In this document: in pieces, positions 38,801 to 48,908 of the stretch | Numbering within the stretch: the first letter of the stretch is position 1 | How the letters are laid out: every line of letters starts with the position of its first letter | NCBI RefSeq assembly: GCF_009870125.1 | Contig: NC_046683.1 | Location: forward strand, 1,240,001 to 1,304,000 | DNA from: Drosophila pseudoobscura | Taxonomy: Eukaryota; Arthropoda; Insecta; Diptera; Drosophilidae | DNA: 64,000 nt | Direction: 5' to 3' | The notes under the pieces: model-generated | Seen by the model: the letters and a program-made list of their open reading frames with translations, nothing else | Told to the model about the DNA's origin: nothing | The model's database searches: none | Made by a program: the position numbers and the translations under genes

Positions 38801-40529
38801 GTGCGGGAGGAGGGGAATTATTTCGTAAAGAAGAAGTGAAACAATAAGCATCTGGGGAGCGGAAGGGGGGGGGACGGACTGGTGCCAAGTGACCACACAG
38901 TGATTTACGCTCATGAAATTGAGTTGTGGCGCAAATTATTTATGAACAAAGCAGAAGCACACCCAGGAATAATAAACCCGGAGAGGACTACACAGGGCTG
39001 ACAGACAGACAGACAGACACAAAACGTGGAGGATTGTGATGTCGCCTGTACACTTGTGGACCCTTGGAACAATATGCAGTTTGTGGAATCGGTATCGAAG
39101 TCCAGACCCCAGGGAGGCTCTGCCCCTTCTGCGGACAGCTTAGTGCTTGAGGCTCGCCATCGCCAGTAGCCAGTAGCCAGGAGCCGGGAGCCAACTTTTT
39201 CTCCGAAAAATAATTTATTAGCGGCAAACGAGGAAAAGTTTTATGAAAATTCAAAAAACACAAGAAAACACAGAAAATACAAAACCAAAAAATACAAAAA
39301 AATACAATAAGCAAACGAAACAAAGGAAAAACAAGTGGAAAGTACGAGTACGAGTAGAAGTAGCTTCCTTACGGACTCCCCCCCGCCACCCTGCACCTAC
39401 ACCCAGGACCCGCACGCCGCCTCTGGCCAGCATTTCATTGTCAGTCCGTGCTCCGTGCGCATTGTTTAATATTTTCCGACTCTGTCAAAAAGTTGTTGGG
39501 GCCAACTCGGAGTTCGAGTGAGAGCAGAATTTATTTACTATCATGTCCTCCAATGAACCGTGTCGCTTGGGGAATATCCACTGTATGATGGCATGCCTTT
39601 GCTGTGGCTTTCGGAATCAGAGAAACACATACCTCAAGTATCCTTCTGGCCTTGCCGGAGCAAAAAACAATCTATTCCTAGAATGCTTTATACATATTGT
39701 AGAGGAGGAGTTCCTTCGGTAGTTTTCCTTCCTATTGGCAAAGAGTATTCAGTGCTCGTTATGGCCCTAGAGGCGCTCCTCAGGTTACGCTGGTTATTTA
39801 TTGAATTTGGCACACAATTGCACAGAAGCTACCATCCCCCCAGCAGCATTCCCTTTCCCCCAACCACGCATTCAATTGCTGTGTAGAAAATTTATGAAAT
39901 TTGTTTTCCGTGTGTTGCGGTGGGGAGAGGGAGGAGCGTGGCAAAGTTTTCTTACGAGTATATATGTATGTATACTTTTGCCTGGGGTCTGGCTATGGAA
40001 ATGTAGGTGCCAATGACACTCGCATTACGCATTTCGCATTACGCATACGCCCCATCTACTCGTACTTTGCTTTGTTCGAAACATTAAGTATACGCAGTAG
40101 ATGACGCGTTCGATAAGCATTTGCAATGCAGATGGTATAATGCGACGGCTCTGCTGTTCGTGTGCTGTGCTGTGTATTTTTAGAGACAAAACAATTTCCG
40201 TTGCTTAGCAAAGCTGCCACACCAGAGCCCCATCCTCTTCGGCATTGAATGCAAATGAGTAGAATATAGTGGAAATTTCTCATGATAATACACCATTAAT
40301 GAGCGGCATTATTTGCTGCTTTCCCCAGTGTATACGTACGAGTGTGTGTACCTGCATTGTCTGCCAATTAATTGAGCGAACGCTTCAATGCGAGTAAATA
40401 TATAATAAATAATTGGAATAATTAAAACCAGTTTTCAAATGCATTCCCCAGAAGCGGCCAGCGGCCAGCGGCAGGCGTCCAGTGCAATAGTTGCACCATA
40501 AAATGGCAAAACTATTCTCGAAACAACTA

Positions 40530-40535
40530 TTTATT
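40530..40535 (-). terminator. poly(A) signal AATAAA, minus-strand fibrinogen gene
   Basis: AATAAA on the minus strand, 43 nt past the stop codon at 40578-40580. Confidence 0.7.
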
Positions 40536-40577
40536 TGTATAGGATCTATGATCTAGGATATAGGATATAGCATCTGT

Positions 40578-41804
40578 CTACGATGTCTTTTTTTTGGGCC
40601 GGATGAGCATGCGAACGTAGCTGAGGGAGCCTGTAGGCCCCGGCAAAAAGGTTTTCCACAGTATGCCCTTGAAGTAGCCAATCTCCTGGCCAAACTTTGG
40701 CTGGAAGGTGCCAAAGAGGTTGCTAGGAAAACGTTGGGATTAAATCGCACTCTGAATGGGATTTTTGTCAAAGTACCTCTCGATACACTCGCGACCATAC
40801 CACCATGCGCCCGCATGGATCCTAGCGCAGTTCTGTGCATTGTCGTCGTTGTCCTGGTCGTAGGTGGTGAACTTCTTGCCCGCATGGTAGCGCAGGGAGT
40901 CGCCGGCATCGCCCTTGTAGGGCCCCAGAACGTTGAACAGATACTTCTCGGCCTCGTTGCCAATGCTGAAGTGATCATAGATGGCGAAGCGCTCCTCAGG
41001 CGTCTTGTGGCGCATTATCACGAGCAGCTCGTAGGACCCGCTGTTGGTCAGCCGGTTCAGCTTGTCCAGCCCGATGAAAAACTCCGAGTTGAGGTACCCA
41101 AAGCCGGCCTTGTAGTTCTGCCAGTCGCGGTCAAATTTCTCGCTGCCATCAAACCTGTTGGCGATCACTAGCCAGCCCCCGTTGTGTACATTCTGGTCAC
41201 AGCTCACGAAGAAGGGCTCCGAATCTCTGGCCACCCGGATGAGCACCTGGCCGTGCTTCTGGCCCAAGCAATTCCGGGGCGTATCATCGCTGGGCATGGC
41301 TGGCAAGGCCTGGACAATGGCTGGGACTGGATGGAGTCTGCGGCGTTAGGGATCAGAAATTACAGCTCAGTCGATCGTGCGGAGGATGACTTACGACCGG
41401 GTACCAATGGCCTCCCCCGGCGCCTGGATCCTGTATTCATCGATCAGCTGCTGTAGATTGCTTAGCTCCGTTTTGAGTGTCTGCAGCTCGTCCGTCATAA
41501 ACTGGATGCTGAAAAGATTGGCAGGCTCTATCTTAACAAAGCGGAAACCCAACGATGACTGCATGGGAGAAGTACTCACCGTGCTGCCAAGCCGCCCAAG
41601 GTGCTGACGGGACAGGCAGTGTCCTAGCCAGAGGGAGCAAAATATTGTAGGAAATGTCAGGGAAGATCAGTAAAGAGTACCCTCCATACGTACATTCACA
41701 TCGATTAGGAAAGGCTCCACCGAGTTCCGCATTATCACAGTCTTCTCTGGCATCGTGGTGGTGCTGAGGCAGGCCAAAGCGGTGACGAGCGCCTCCAGCG
41801 CCAT
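40578..41804 (-). CDS. fibrinogen-related secreted protein (first of the pair)
   Basis: Five coding exons: 41694-41804, 41580-41623, 41395-41508, 40777-41337 and 40722-40578 (111+44+114+561+145 nt), 324 residues. Every junction has GT-AG and matching phase. Residues 1-17 are a short hydrophobic leader, Cys41 and a heptad-like segment (46-77) could form a coiled coil for oligomers, and residues about 111-321 form a full fibrinogen C-terminal domain. Visible motifs are NCLGQ, a GGW with nearby FDGSE, FFIGLDKLN, the calcium-loop-like DQDND, NCARIH and GAWWYGREC, with four expected cysteines (113, in FFVSC, in NCA, in REC). In insects such proteins are mostly secreted lectins or immune/adhesion factors; the ligand here is unknown. 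It is divergent from and paralogous to the gene at 42207. An in-frame ATG at 41939 exists, but the start at 41804 gives the better leader and matches the paralogue. D. melanogaster has a fibrinogen pair in the same region (probably CG1889/CG1791, from memory). Confidence 0.9.
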
Positions 41805-42206
41805 GCTGATACTATGGCGATTCCACAATTCAACAACAAACTTGTGCTCGATCGCAGCATGAGCCAACGACAGCGACGCAGTTGCAGTAGCCCCAGCAGG
41901 CAGCAGGCAGTCGCTGCTGGTTGGTTGGAGATGCTCCATATATCACAGGCAGTGATCTCTGGCGACTGATCACTGTGTGCCTCTTGAACCAGTAGCTTGA
42001 TACAAATGATAATCGTAATAAAGTCAAGCTCCAGCTCGCGAGCACTGCGCAGCACTGATCGCCTCCGGTTAGCACTTAGAATACTCGTTTGAAATGTGGA
42101 TGCACAGCTGCAGCACGAGAAATTCTAATTGCATGACCTTTGTGGCCAGTCGATCGGCTCGGTCGGTGTGTGGTGTAGTCAGTGGTCAGAGCTCAGTCAG
42201 TGAGAC
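41805..42206. promoter_or_regulatory. shared 402-bp head-to-head intergenic region
   Basis: The two fibrinogen genes start at its two ends and point away from each other, so it must carry both promoters. On the plus strand initiator-like TCAGT motifs occur at 42179-42183 and twice within 42193-42201, just before the plus-strand ATG. A GATATAT element lies at about 41937-41943 on the minus strand. No strong TATA box is evident for the plus gene. Transcription start positions are inferred. Confidence 0.55.
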
Positions 42207-43436
42207 ATGTCGCAGATGCTACAGCTAGACGCGTTGGTCATGGCCATGGCGTGCCTTACCACAACGCAAACGGATCTGGGCGGGGGACTGGGGATGGTGC
42301 CACCCATTCTGGATAATTCGGTGAGTCATAGAGGATTCTACATCGATCTATCTTTATCCTATCTGTATCTGCAGACTAGCTGTCCCATCTCTGCGCTTAG
42401 TGGCCTCACCACACGCCTGCAGGCCCTGACCAATGACATTGCGAGTGTCAAGGAGCAGATCGGCGGCCTCCAGGAGCAGCTGGTGGACCTGCGAAGGAGT
42501 GGCGGTCCCGCTGGCTATCCAGTGTCCCTGGGCTTGCCGAATGCCATTGGATCGCGACTGTAAGCTGTGCGGAGCGGAGGAAGCCCATCTGTAACACTGA
42601 CTGGTAGACCCATTCATAGACCTATCTCCTCCCTCTCTAGCCTGGATGTGGATGTGTCCCAGTTACTGGCAGCCCAAGGCGGCCCCGGGGCGGGGGGTGA
42701 TCCCAAAACGCCGAGCAACTGCCTCAAGCAGCAGGGCGGTGTGGTGCGGATACAAACCCGTGCGAATGTGGAGCCCTTCTTCGTGTTCTGCGAGAATAAT
42801 GTGAGTGGCGGTGGCTGGACCATGGTGGTCAACCGATACGACGGCAGCGAGGACTTCAATCGCAAGTGGGCCGACTACAAGATCGGGTTCGGGTCCATCA
42901 CCACCGAGTTCTTCATCGGGCTGGACAAGCTCCACCAGATCCTCAGCAGCGACAACTACGAGCTTCTAGTGCAGCTGCAGAACCGCAAGCAGGAGCTGCG
43001 CTATGCCCTATATGACCGCTTTGGGATCGGCAGCGAGTCGGAACAGTACCACCTGAGCGTCCTCGGGAAGTACAAGGGCGATGCCGCCGACGCTCTGCGC
43101 CAGCACGAGGGCAAGAAGTTTAGCACCCAGGACAGGGACAACGACGAAAGTGAGGCCAATTGTGCGGCCGCCCAGTCGGCGGCCTTCTGGTACGGCAGCT
43201 CCTGCAACCTAAGGTGGGGATTCCGTCCCTGAACAGACTATTCCTAGCTATTCCTTCAATGGTTTAAATTTTCCTTTTTCTCCTTCCTTAGCAATCCCTT
43301 TGGCTTGTATCAGCGACTGCTCGATCGGGACAAGGACGAGTACAAGGGTATTCTGTGGCGCGGATTCCTCGATGGCCCCAAGGGCTCCCTGAAGATAGTA
43401 CGCATGATGGTCCGCCCCCGAAACGGAACGTCGTAG
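42207..43436 (+). CDS. fibrinogen-related secreted protein (second of the pair)
   Basis: Four coding exons: 42207-42320, 42375-42559, 42641-43213 and 43292-43436 (114+185+573+145 nt), 338 residues. Donors are GTGAGT, GTAAGC and GTGGGG; acceptors are CTGCAG, CTCTAG and CCTTAG. A leader covers roughly residues 1-20; the start could also be Met4. Cys41 and a coiled-coil-like stretch (46-77) align residue for residue with the neighbour. The fibrinogen domain runs from about 125 to 335, with SNCLK, FFVFC, GGWTMVVNRYDGSEDF, FFIGLDKLH, DRDND, ANCAAAQ and FWYGSSC. The AWWYG of most members is AFWYG here, and the linker before the domain is glycine-rich. A secreted lectin-like or immune role is inferred from the family. 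The last intron and its phase are the same as in the paralogue, while one upstream intron is absent. Confidence 0.92.
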
Positions 43437-43449
43437 GGATCATCGTTAT

Positions 43450-43455
43450 AATAAA
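43450..43455 (+). terminator. poly(A) signal AATAAA, plus-strand fibrinogen gene
   Basis: AATAAA 14 nt past the stop codon. The 3' end runs into the convergent gene, whose stop is at 43595. Confidence 0.75.
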
Positions 43456-43594
43456 TACCAGTGTATATTTTCACAATTTAACAAAGAGCCCAACAGAATA
43501 CAAATACAGATAAGATACGACACAAACACAAACAGAAAAACCAAACAGGTTCTAGATATATATAGTATATAGAAATATAGTAAAGGAAATTCGA

Positions 43595-44270
43595 TTAGAC
43601 TTCGTTGAGCTTATCCACCTCTGCGGTCGTCGTGCGTCTGGTTGTTGTTGTGGTTGTGGTGGTGGGATCCTCGTAACCCTTGACCACCAAAGCATCCCCA
43701 AAGATGGGCTTGAAGAAGAGCACAAAGCGGGAGTAGCGACGTGCAGAGCCCTAAAGGAATAAAAAGAGAAGACAGATAAAAGCGCATTTACCGGAACGTT
43801 TTTCTAAAAGCTAATCCATTTCGCTAAAAGTTCTGCTAAAGCTCTACTTGTTAAAGCTCTATCTCTCTCTCTCGACAAAAGCTCTCATCCGTTGCATAGA
43901 ACAAGCGCCACCTAAGAGAGAGGAAGATCACGATGCAAAAACGGAACGCATCGCTGTATGCGTGGCTATGCGTGTGAGAGCGTTACAGTTAAGTTTTGGA
44001 CATGGGCAATAGTAACAGAGTTACAACCATTTGTGTAGGTGCTTAAGTGTTAAAGTACAATGATGAGCGTAGGAATAGGAAGAAAAAGTGTTTTGAGAGT
44101 ATTTTTGTTCTTACCATGATCAGGCGGGACAGCGACTTGGAGACATTGGTGATGGTCTGGAAGGACTTGTTGAAGAGCTCGTCGGGTAGCTCGAACGACA
44201 CGTTGTCGCTGCTGATGTCCGTGGCATCGCTCAGGTCTTTGCCCCCGGCTCGTGCCTGCCTCGGCTTGCC
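43595..44270 (-). CDS. two alternative terminal coding exons (or 3' part of a separate gene)
   Basis: Two exons of 156 nt each, 44115-44270 and 43595-43750, both phase 0. An acceptor CTCGCAG precedes the first, a donor ATG|GTAAGA joins it to CCTTTAG and the second, and a TAA stop closes the frame. They encode 103 residues: a basic start GKPRQARAGGK, a middle with DNVSFELPDELFNKSFQTI, then SARRYSRFVLFFKPIFGDALVV and a threonine-rich tail. The codon use is clearly coding. There is no start codon with a leader between 44271 and the upstream stop at 44840. The simplest reading is that they belong to the gene at 44840-48171 through alternative splicing; the phase fits a splice from exon 1, from exon 2, or from a GTGACG donor at 44881. 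The product family is unrecognised. A canonical poly(A) signal was not found before the convergent gene. Confidence 0.7.
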
Positions 44271-44554
44271 CTGCGAGGTAGTGGGAAAGATAGAGATGGA
44301 AAGAGCGATGAGAAAGAGGCAGAAACAGAAACAGAGACAAACAGCCAGCGAGTCAAAGAGACAGACAGACAGACCCGAACCGAAACGAACCGAATCCCAT
44401 GCCCAGCCCCAGCCCCAGCCCCCACCACGACCCCAGACAAGGCCATGGCCATGGAGACGGCAGCCGCCAGCCGCCAGCCGCCAGCCGCAGAACTGAAATC
44501 AAAATTTCGAGTACGGTTTTTCTGTTTTATGTTTTTTGTGTGTGTTTTTTGTCG

Positions 44555-44560
44555 TTTATT
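44555..44560 (-). terminator. poly(A) signal AATAAA after the stop at 44840
   Basis: AATAAA on the minus strand about 280 nt past the stop at 44840-44842 and before the next exons. It would allow a short transcript ending here. Confidence 0.4.
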
Positions 44561-44839
44561 TTCGATCGCCATAGAGTCATAGAGTGGGTTGATTGATATA
44601 GTATTAATATATATGCCGAATGTATGTACAAACATGAAACAATGCTTAAAGTGGATCTTAACTAGGGTGTGAAGAAACAAAAACAGGGGGGGGGGGGAAT
44701 TCAACAAGATTTTGCTCCGCATCCGCACCGCAAGAGTGATGGAATCTAAGGATTGGTCGAGGATAACGATAAATTACAAGGTTCAACCAAGGTTTAGCTC
44801 TCATTGCGCTCTGCCTGGCTTCTAGGTCTTGGCTCCTGT

Positions 44840-47800
44840 TTAGTAGCCCGCCTCGTCCGAGTCCGGGGCTGGTGTCGTCACCCCACCTATGCCGTTGACG
44901 CCGCCCGAGGAGCCCTGCAGGATGGGACCGGAGAAGCTCAAGAACTTCGAGACAACGTTGCCCAGGCCGGCGTTCGCATTTCCATTGCCCGACGAGGAGC
45001 CACTGAAGGCGGTGATGGTCGTCAGGACACCGGTGGTGAGGTCATTGGCAATGTTGCCCAACGAACGGATCTTCGGCGAGACGACGGCTGTGATCAGGGT
45101 CTGGAAGTCCTTGATGGGCACCGGCGACTTGATGTCCCACTGCTTGTTCTTCTCGATGTTTGAGCGATCCAGCTGCTCGATCACACGGGTCTTCGTGTCC
45201 AGGAAGTTGTCGATTTTCTAAAGAAAGCACAGAAAAACACATTGTCATATCCATCATCCCTGGAGCAGAGTATGCTTCTTCGGTTATATAGTACTTACAC
45301 CAAACACGAAGCCGAGCACCGCATTCTTGGCCTCGAATGTCGCATCGGGTAGTTTTCTTTTGTTGCGCTCTTGGCCATCGCCTAACACCTCCTGGAAAAG
45401 GAATCGAAGAATCGGAGAACTGAGATTGGCAGGGGGCTTCGCTTCACGCAGTCAGATTCAGATTCAGATCTAGACCATGAACTCTCAAGCCATCTGTATC
45501 TAGATTTTCTTGCTGGACTAATTGCTATGCATATATTTTGTGATTCTTTGCCGCAAACTGACTTCAAGTTTAATTGCTGGCCAAGAAGACAACAAATATG
45601 CAAGAAACCAGCCGAAGAAACAGAAAAAACACTCGATAATCTCCGACACTTAAGGCCGGTTCGACTTGACCCAATTCGAGGCTGGCCCAAGAAAAACACA
45701 CACATTCATCCACTCAAACATTCATACATTCATTACAAGCACTGTTGCTGCGGGAGAGGGGGGCTTTGGAGTCGACTCGAGCACGGACTTCGGTCATTCT
45801 AAGCCGTTGATATCTTGTACTTTCGGCCCGCTTCTCGGTCGATCGGCACTTAGCATTCAGCCCGTCATCTGGCTGGCCCAAAACATGCGATATGTATGCA
45901 CCTCGAAATCGAAATCGAAACCCAAGCCGAAATCGACTCATTTCTAAACAAAACGCATAATCCACAGCCTCAGGCCCACCGCTCGGCGCCAAAACAAAAC
46001 GAAACTAAACCAAACCAAACTATTCCGATCCCACCCGATCCGATCGGACTCGATCCGAGCTATGCTTTAAGTGCAATCGGATGTGACTCGGCGAATACAT
46101 TTACTCTCCGTAGTTGCAGCTATACGACCTCTGCGCTTAATTTTGTTTGGTTTTGTGACGTCACTTGCCCTTCTCCTACTCCCGCCCGCCCTCAGCCACG
46201 CCCTCAGCCTCGCCCTCGCACTCGCACTCGCCTCTAACGAAGTTATGCAATTATTGGGCAAGTGATTTGAATTTCAATTCGCGATTCGGGAAAGCCACTC
46301 AGCTGACTCAGAGACCTTTGATGAAACGGGGACTTTAACGTATGGGAGTGAAGTTGTAACCCAGAGTTTACGGAAGTGCTTGGAACAACAGAATTGCAAA
46401 TGATCTACGAGTATGTACTTTTAATAATGATATTAACGAAGTAGTTCTTCAAGCCATGGCTTGGTAGGTTGCCCTTTGATCCCACTTCTTTTGTAATTTC
46501 TTGAGGGCCGTGCAATTTGTGCAATTCATTTTTGTAATTTAGCAAAATCTTTGCTCCATTGTTCTGCCATTCTCCCACTTGAGATTGCCCAATGTGGTCC
46601 AGGGCCCACATGCTTTTTGTGGCTGCCTATAACATTTGCCAGGCCTGGCAATTTATTAGTTTAAACGCTAAACACATTACGCTGCCTGCTGCCTGCTGCC
46701 TGTTACCCCTTTTCATTGTTTTTGGTTATTAGTTTTTGTAGTTTTTGTTTTGGGTTGTTTCTGAAGTGACAAACAGTTTTCAAAGCATTTTGTTGTGTGT
46801 GGTCGCAACGAAAAAAAAAAAAAAAAAAAAACAAAAAACGTGAGCTATGATTTATATACAACCACAAATCAGGTCAGTCGTTGAAATCGCTACAGGGACT
46901 TGAACAAAGGTACAACGGGTAGATGGGAAGGGGAAGGGATAATTAATGGCCACAGAATGGACAGGATCCATGAACTGAAAGTTAAACCTAAGCCATATTC
47001 AGAGATCTAACTGAATGCAGACTCGTACTAGAATCTTTCAAGGTACAATTATAGGTACATGCCTAGAATCTGCCCGAATTTCATTTGATTGAATTTCAGA
47101 ACATTTCGGGTGATCCGATTCGACTGTTTCATACTGTGGGTGGCAACCCTGGAACGTTTTCTTCTACTCTTAATGCATTTGGCAAATTTTGGGGTCTTCA
47201 ATTAAATTTTCACAACATGTTGTTGAATCAATAAGCACGAAAAAGTGAATAAATATATTAACAAACTATTAAATCGAGTAAATGTTTCACAACGCTCGAA
47301 TCAGCAGAGAAAGAGAAAAGAGGAAGAAGAGAGAGAGAGAGAGAGAGAGGCAGCAAAGAGCGGAGGAGGGAGACAAGTGATGAGCTATGGATGAGGTCTT
47401 TCTCTTTCTGTTTCTGCTTCTGCTTCTGCTTCACTCTGAGGCGTTGGCTTTGGTTAGTTTTTTGGTTTTTGGGTTTTTGGGTTTTTGGTCGGTTTTTTTT
47501 TGTTGGGAATGGTTTTGAAATGTTAACGTAGGTCGTTAACAAGTTTCGTCGCGCTCAAGGTCGTCATGTCTTGTATATATTCGGCAGCGAATTTCGTATT
47601 CATATTCGAATACGAATTCGAATCGATTTCTTGTGCGATATTCGATTAACATATTCGCAATGGACATGGGATGGGGGAGGGGGGCTATGCCAGAAGTCGG
47701 TTCAATGCACCAGGCCGCAAAATTAGCAGCGGCTTACACAACAATAGCAACAGCAACAGCAGCAGCAGAAACAGCAACAGCGAAATGTGCAACAAGCCGC

Positions 47801-48171
47801 AGAGAGCCGCAGGCAAAATTCGCTTTCACGCCCCAGCTGCCCCCAAGGAGACGAGGCAATCAAGTTTCCCCTCACACTGTACCCCTCTCAGTTGTCTGTC
47901 TGCTGTCTCTTTCTGGCCCGACTTCCTTGTTGGGCTTACAGATGGGTTGACTGGGAGGTTGGGCGGATGGATCGGATGGGTCGGATGGGTGGATAGGGGG
48001 CTTTACCTCTGCATTGATTGGATTAAGGTCCGGGTCGCTGTCGCTGCTGTCCTGCAGCGTGGACTCCACTTCGGCGTTGAGCTGCTGAGGCGATGGAGCC
48101 GATAGCGATAGCGTTAGCGATAACGATAGTACGGCCAGCATCAGCATCGTTTTGCACTTTGTGTACTGCAT
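44840..48171 (-). CDS. secreted protein of unknown function, 211-residue form
   Basis: Three coding exons: 48007-48171, 45299-45391 and 44840-45217 (165+93+378 nt), all phase 0, with junctions GAG|GTAAAG, GGT|GTAAGT and TTTCCAG/CTTTAG. Residues 1 to about 25 form a clear signal peptide (KTMLMLAVLSLSLTLSLSA). The mature part has an acidic linker (DSSDSDPDLNP), a basic NKRKLPD site that could be processed, a hydrophobic NAVLGFVFG, a helical segment with KIDNFLDTKTRVIEQLD, a conserved-looking SPVPIKDFQTLITAVV, and a Gly/Ser-rich end. I do not recognise the family. An upstream in-frame ATG at 48219 would bury the signal peptide, so 48171 is preferred. A TTAATTGCAG acceptor just upstream suggests a spliced leader. 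The second intron contains 2.6 kb with a TGACGTCA site if counted from exon 1 to exon 2. Terminal exons at 43595-44270 may give longer isoforms (about 189 or 301 residues). Confidence 0.8.
45392..48006 (-). other. 2.6-kb first coding intron
   Basis: Non-coding on present evidence. It holds a perfect TGACGTCA cAMP-response-type palindrome (46156-46163), a run of 21 A (46811-46831), a GA tract (about 47333-47350) and a GCCTGCT repeat (about 46683-46700). An open frame on the opposite strand at 47671-48105 is CAG-repeat rich and partly antisense to exon 1. Confidence 0.6.
46811..46831 (+). repeat. poly(A) run of 21
   Basis: Twenty-one A followed by CAAAAAA. No retroelement body was recognised upstream and no target duplication was seen. 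Confidence 0.85.
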
Positions 48172-48874
48172 CTTTGTGGGCGAAGGAACGGGACTTCTGT
48201 TCTGCTGTGAATTCTGCAATTAACCAAAGGAAAAACTATAAGTCGCCTGGCACATAATTCGATTCGAGCTATTTGTATTTATTTCTGGGGAAACTTGAAA
48301 TATTTCACCCATTTTGCGGGCTACACACCAAAAAACAACACACAAACTTTAAGCTCTCGAAGGCAAGAGAATAAACAAAAAGCCAATAAAAAACCGTGAT
48401 GAAAATTGATCAAAGTTTGGAACGGACTGGGTTTTTCTTTTTCTCTTTGTTTTTTTTTCTTTGATTCGATTGCTGGAAGCCGCGCCGCCAGATACGCGAT
48501 ACTAGCACGTTCACTAACTTTAAGCAAATGACTGCAGACGAAAGTTACTTCAATGATTTAGCAGTGGCCAAAAAATCGGTTACACAGACCACAGCGCAAG
48601 CGCAGCCCCGAACGCGTCGGAGCTTTTTTACCGCAGCTGCCTGATGCCTGGCGCTGCGATTGCTATTGCTGCTTCTGCTGCTGCTGTTGCTTCTGCTGCT
48701 GATACTGCCGGCGTCGGTGTCGGCGTCCACTGCAGACCCGAAAAAACCAGCAACAAAACCCACGACGAAATCCATCCAAATTGAATTTTATTGCGGCGCT
48801 AACGCCAGCGTCGAAGCCCGACGTCCGACATCCGACTCAAGCGTCTCTGCCCAACTCGTTTTTGAGCGAAAACT

Positions 48875-48875
<1 letters not shown>

Positions 48876-48902
<27 letters not shown>
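48876..48902. repeat. (CA)n microsatellite
   Basis: A CA tract of about 26 bp. Confidence 0.9.

Positions 48903-48908
<6 letters not shown>

Larger units (their letters stand above)
19800..40529. other. 20.7-kb gene-free region
   Basis: No exon with coding character was found on either strand. The open frames, including one of 248 codons at 30616-31362, run through simple repeats and lack splice or start support. The stretch holds many hexamer and pentamer arrays (20866-20890, 21201-21252, 24615-24650, 28715-28762, 30006-30037, 30567-30623), CA/GT tracts, poly(G) or poly(C) runs (21479-21496, 32905-32921), and degenerate dispersed repeats (about 25400-25600, 33560-34000, 37470-37640). CAGGTAG-type motifs at 16841-16847 (just outside) and 37597-37603 match the early embryonic Zelda site. 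It may be an intergenic regulatory domain. Confidence 0.5.

Noticed and set aside
38313..38888. 191-codon minus-strand frame
   Set aside because: It crosses a CA microsatellite and a CAAACCGACAAAC repeat and has no start or splice evidence.
41805..41939. Longer N-terminus for the minus-strand fibrinogen protein from the ATG at 41939
   Set aside because: It would place 45 residues before the hydrophobic leader, and the paralogue has no matching extension.
46811..46831. Poly(A) run as the tail of a retroposed gene or LINE
   Set aside because: No coding remnant upstream and no target-site duplication visible.
47671..48105. 144-codon plus-strand frame overlapping exon 1 of the unknown secreted gene
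   Set aside because: It is dominated by CAG/AAC repeat codons and is antisense to a well-supported signal-peptide exon.
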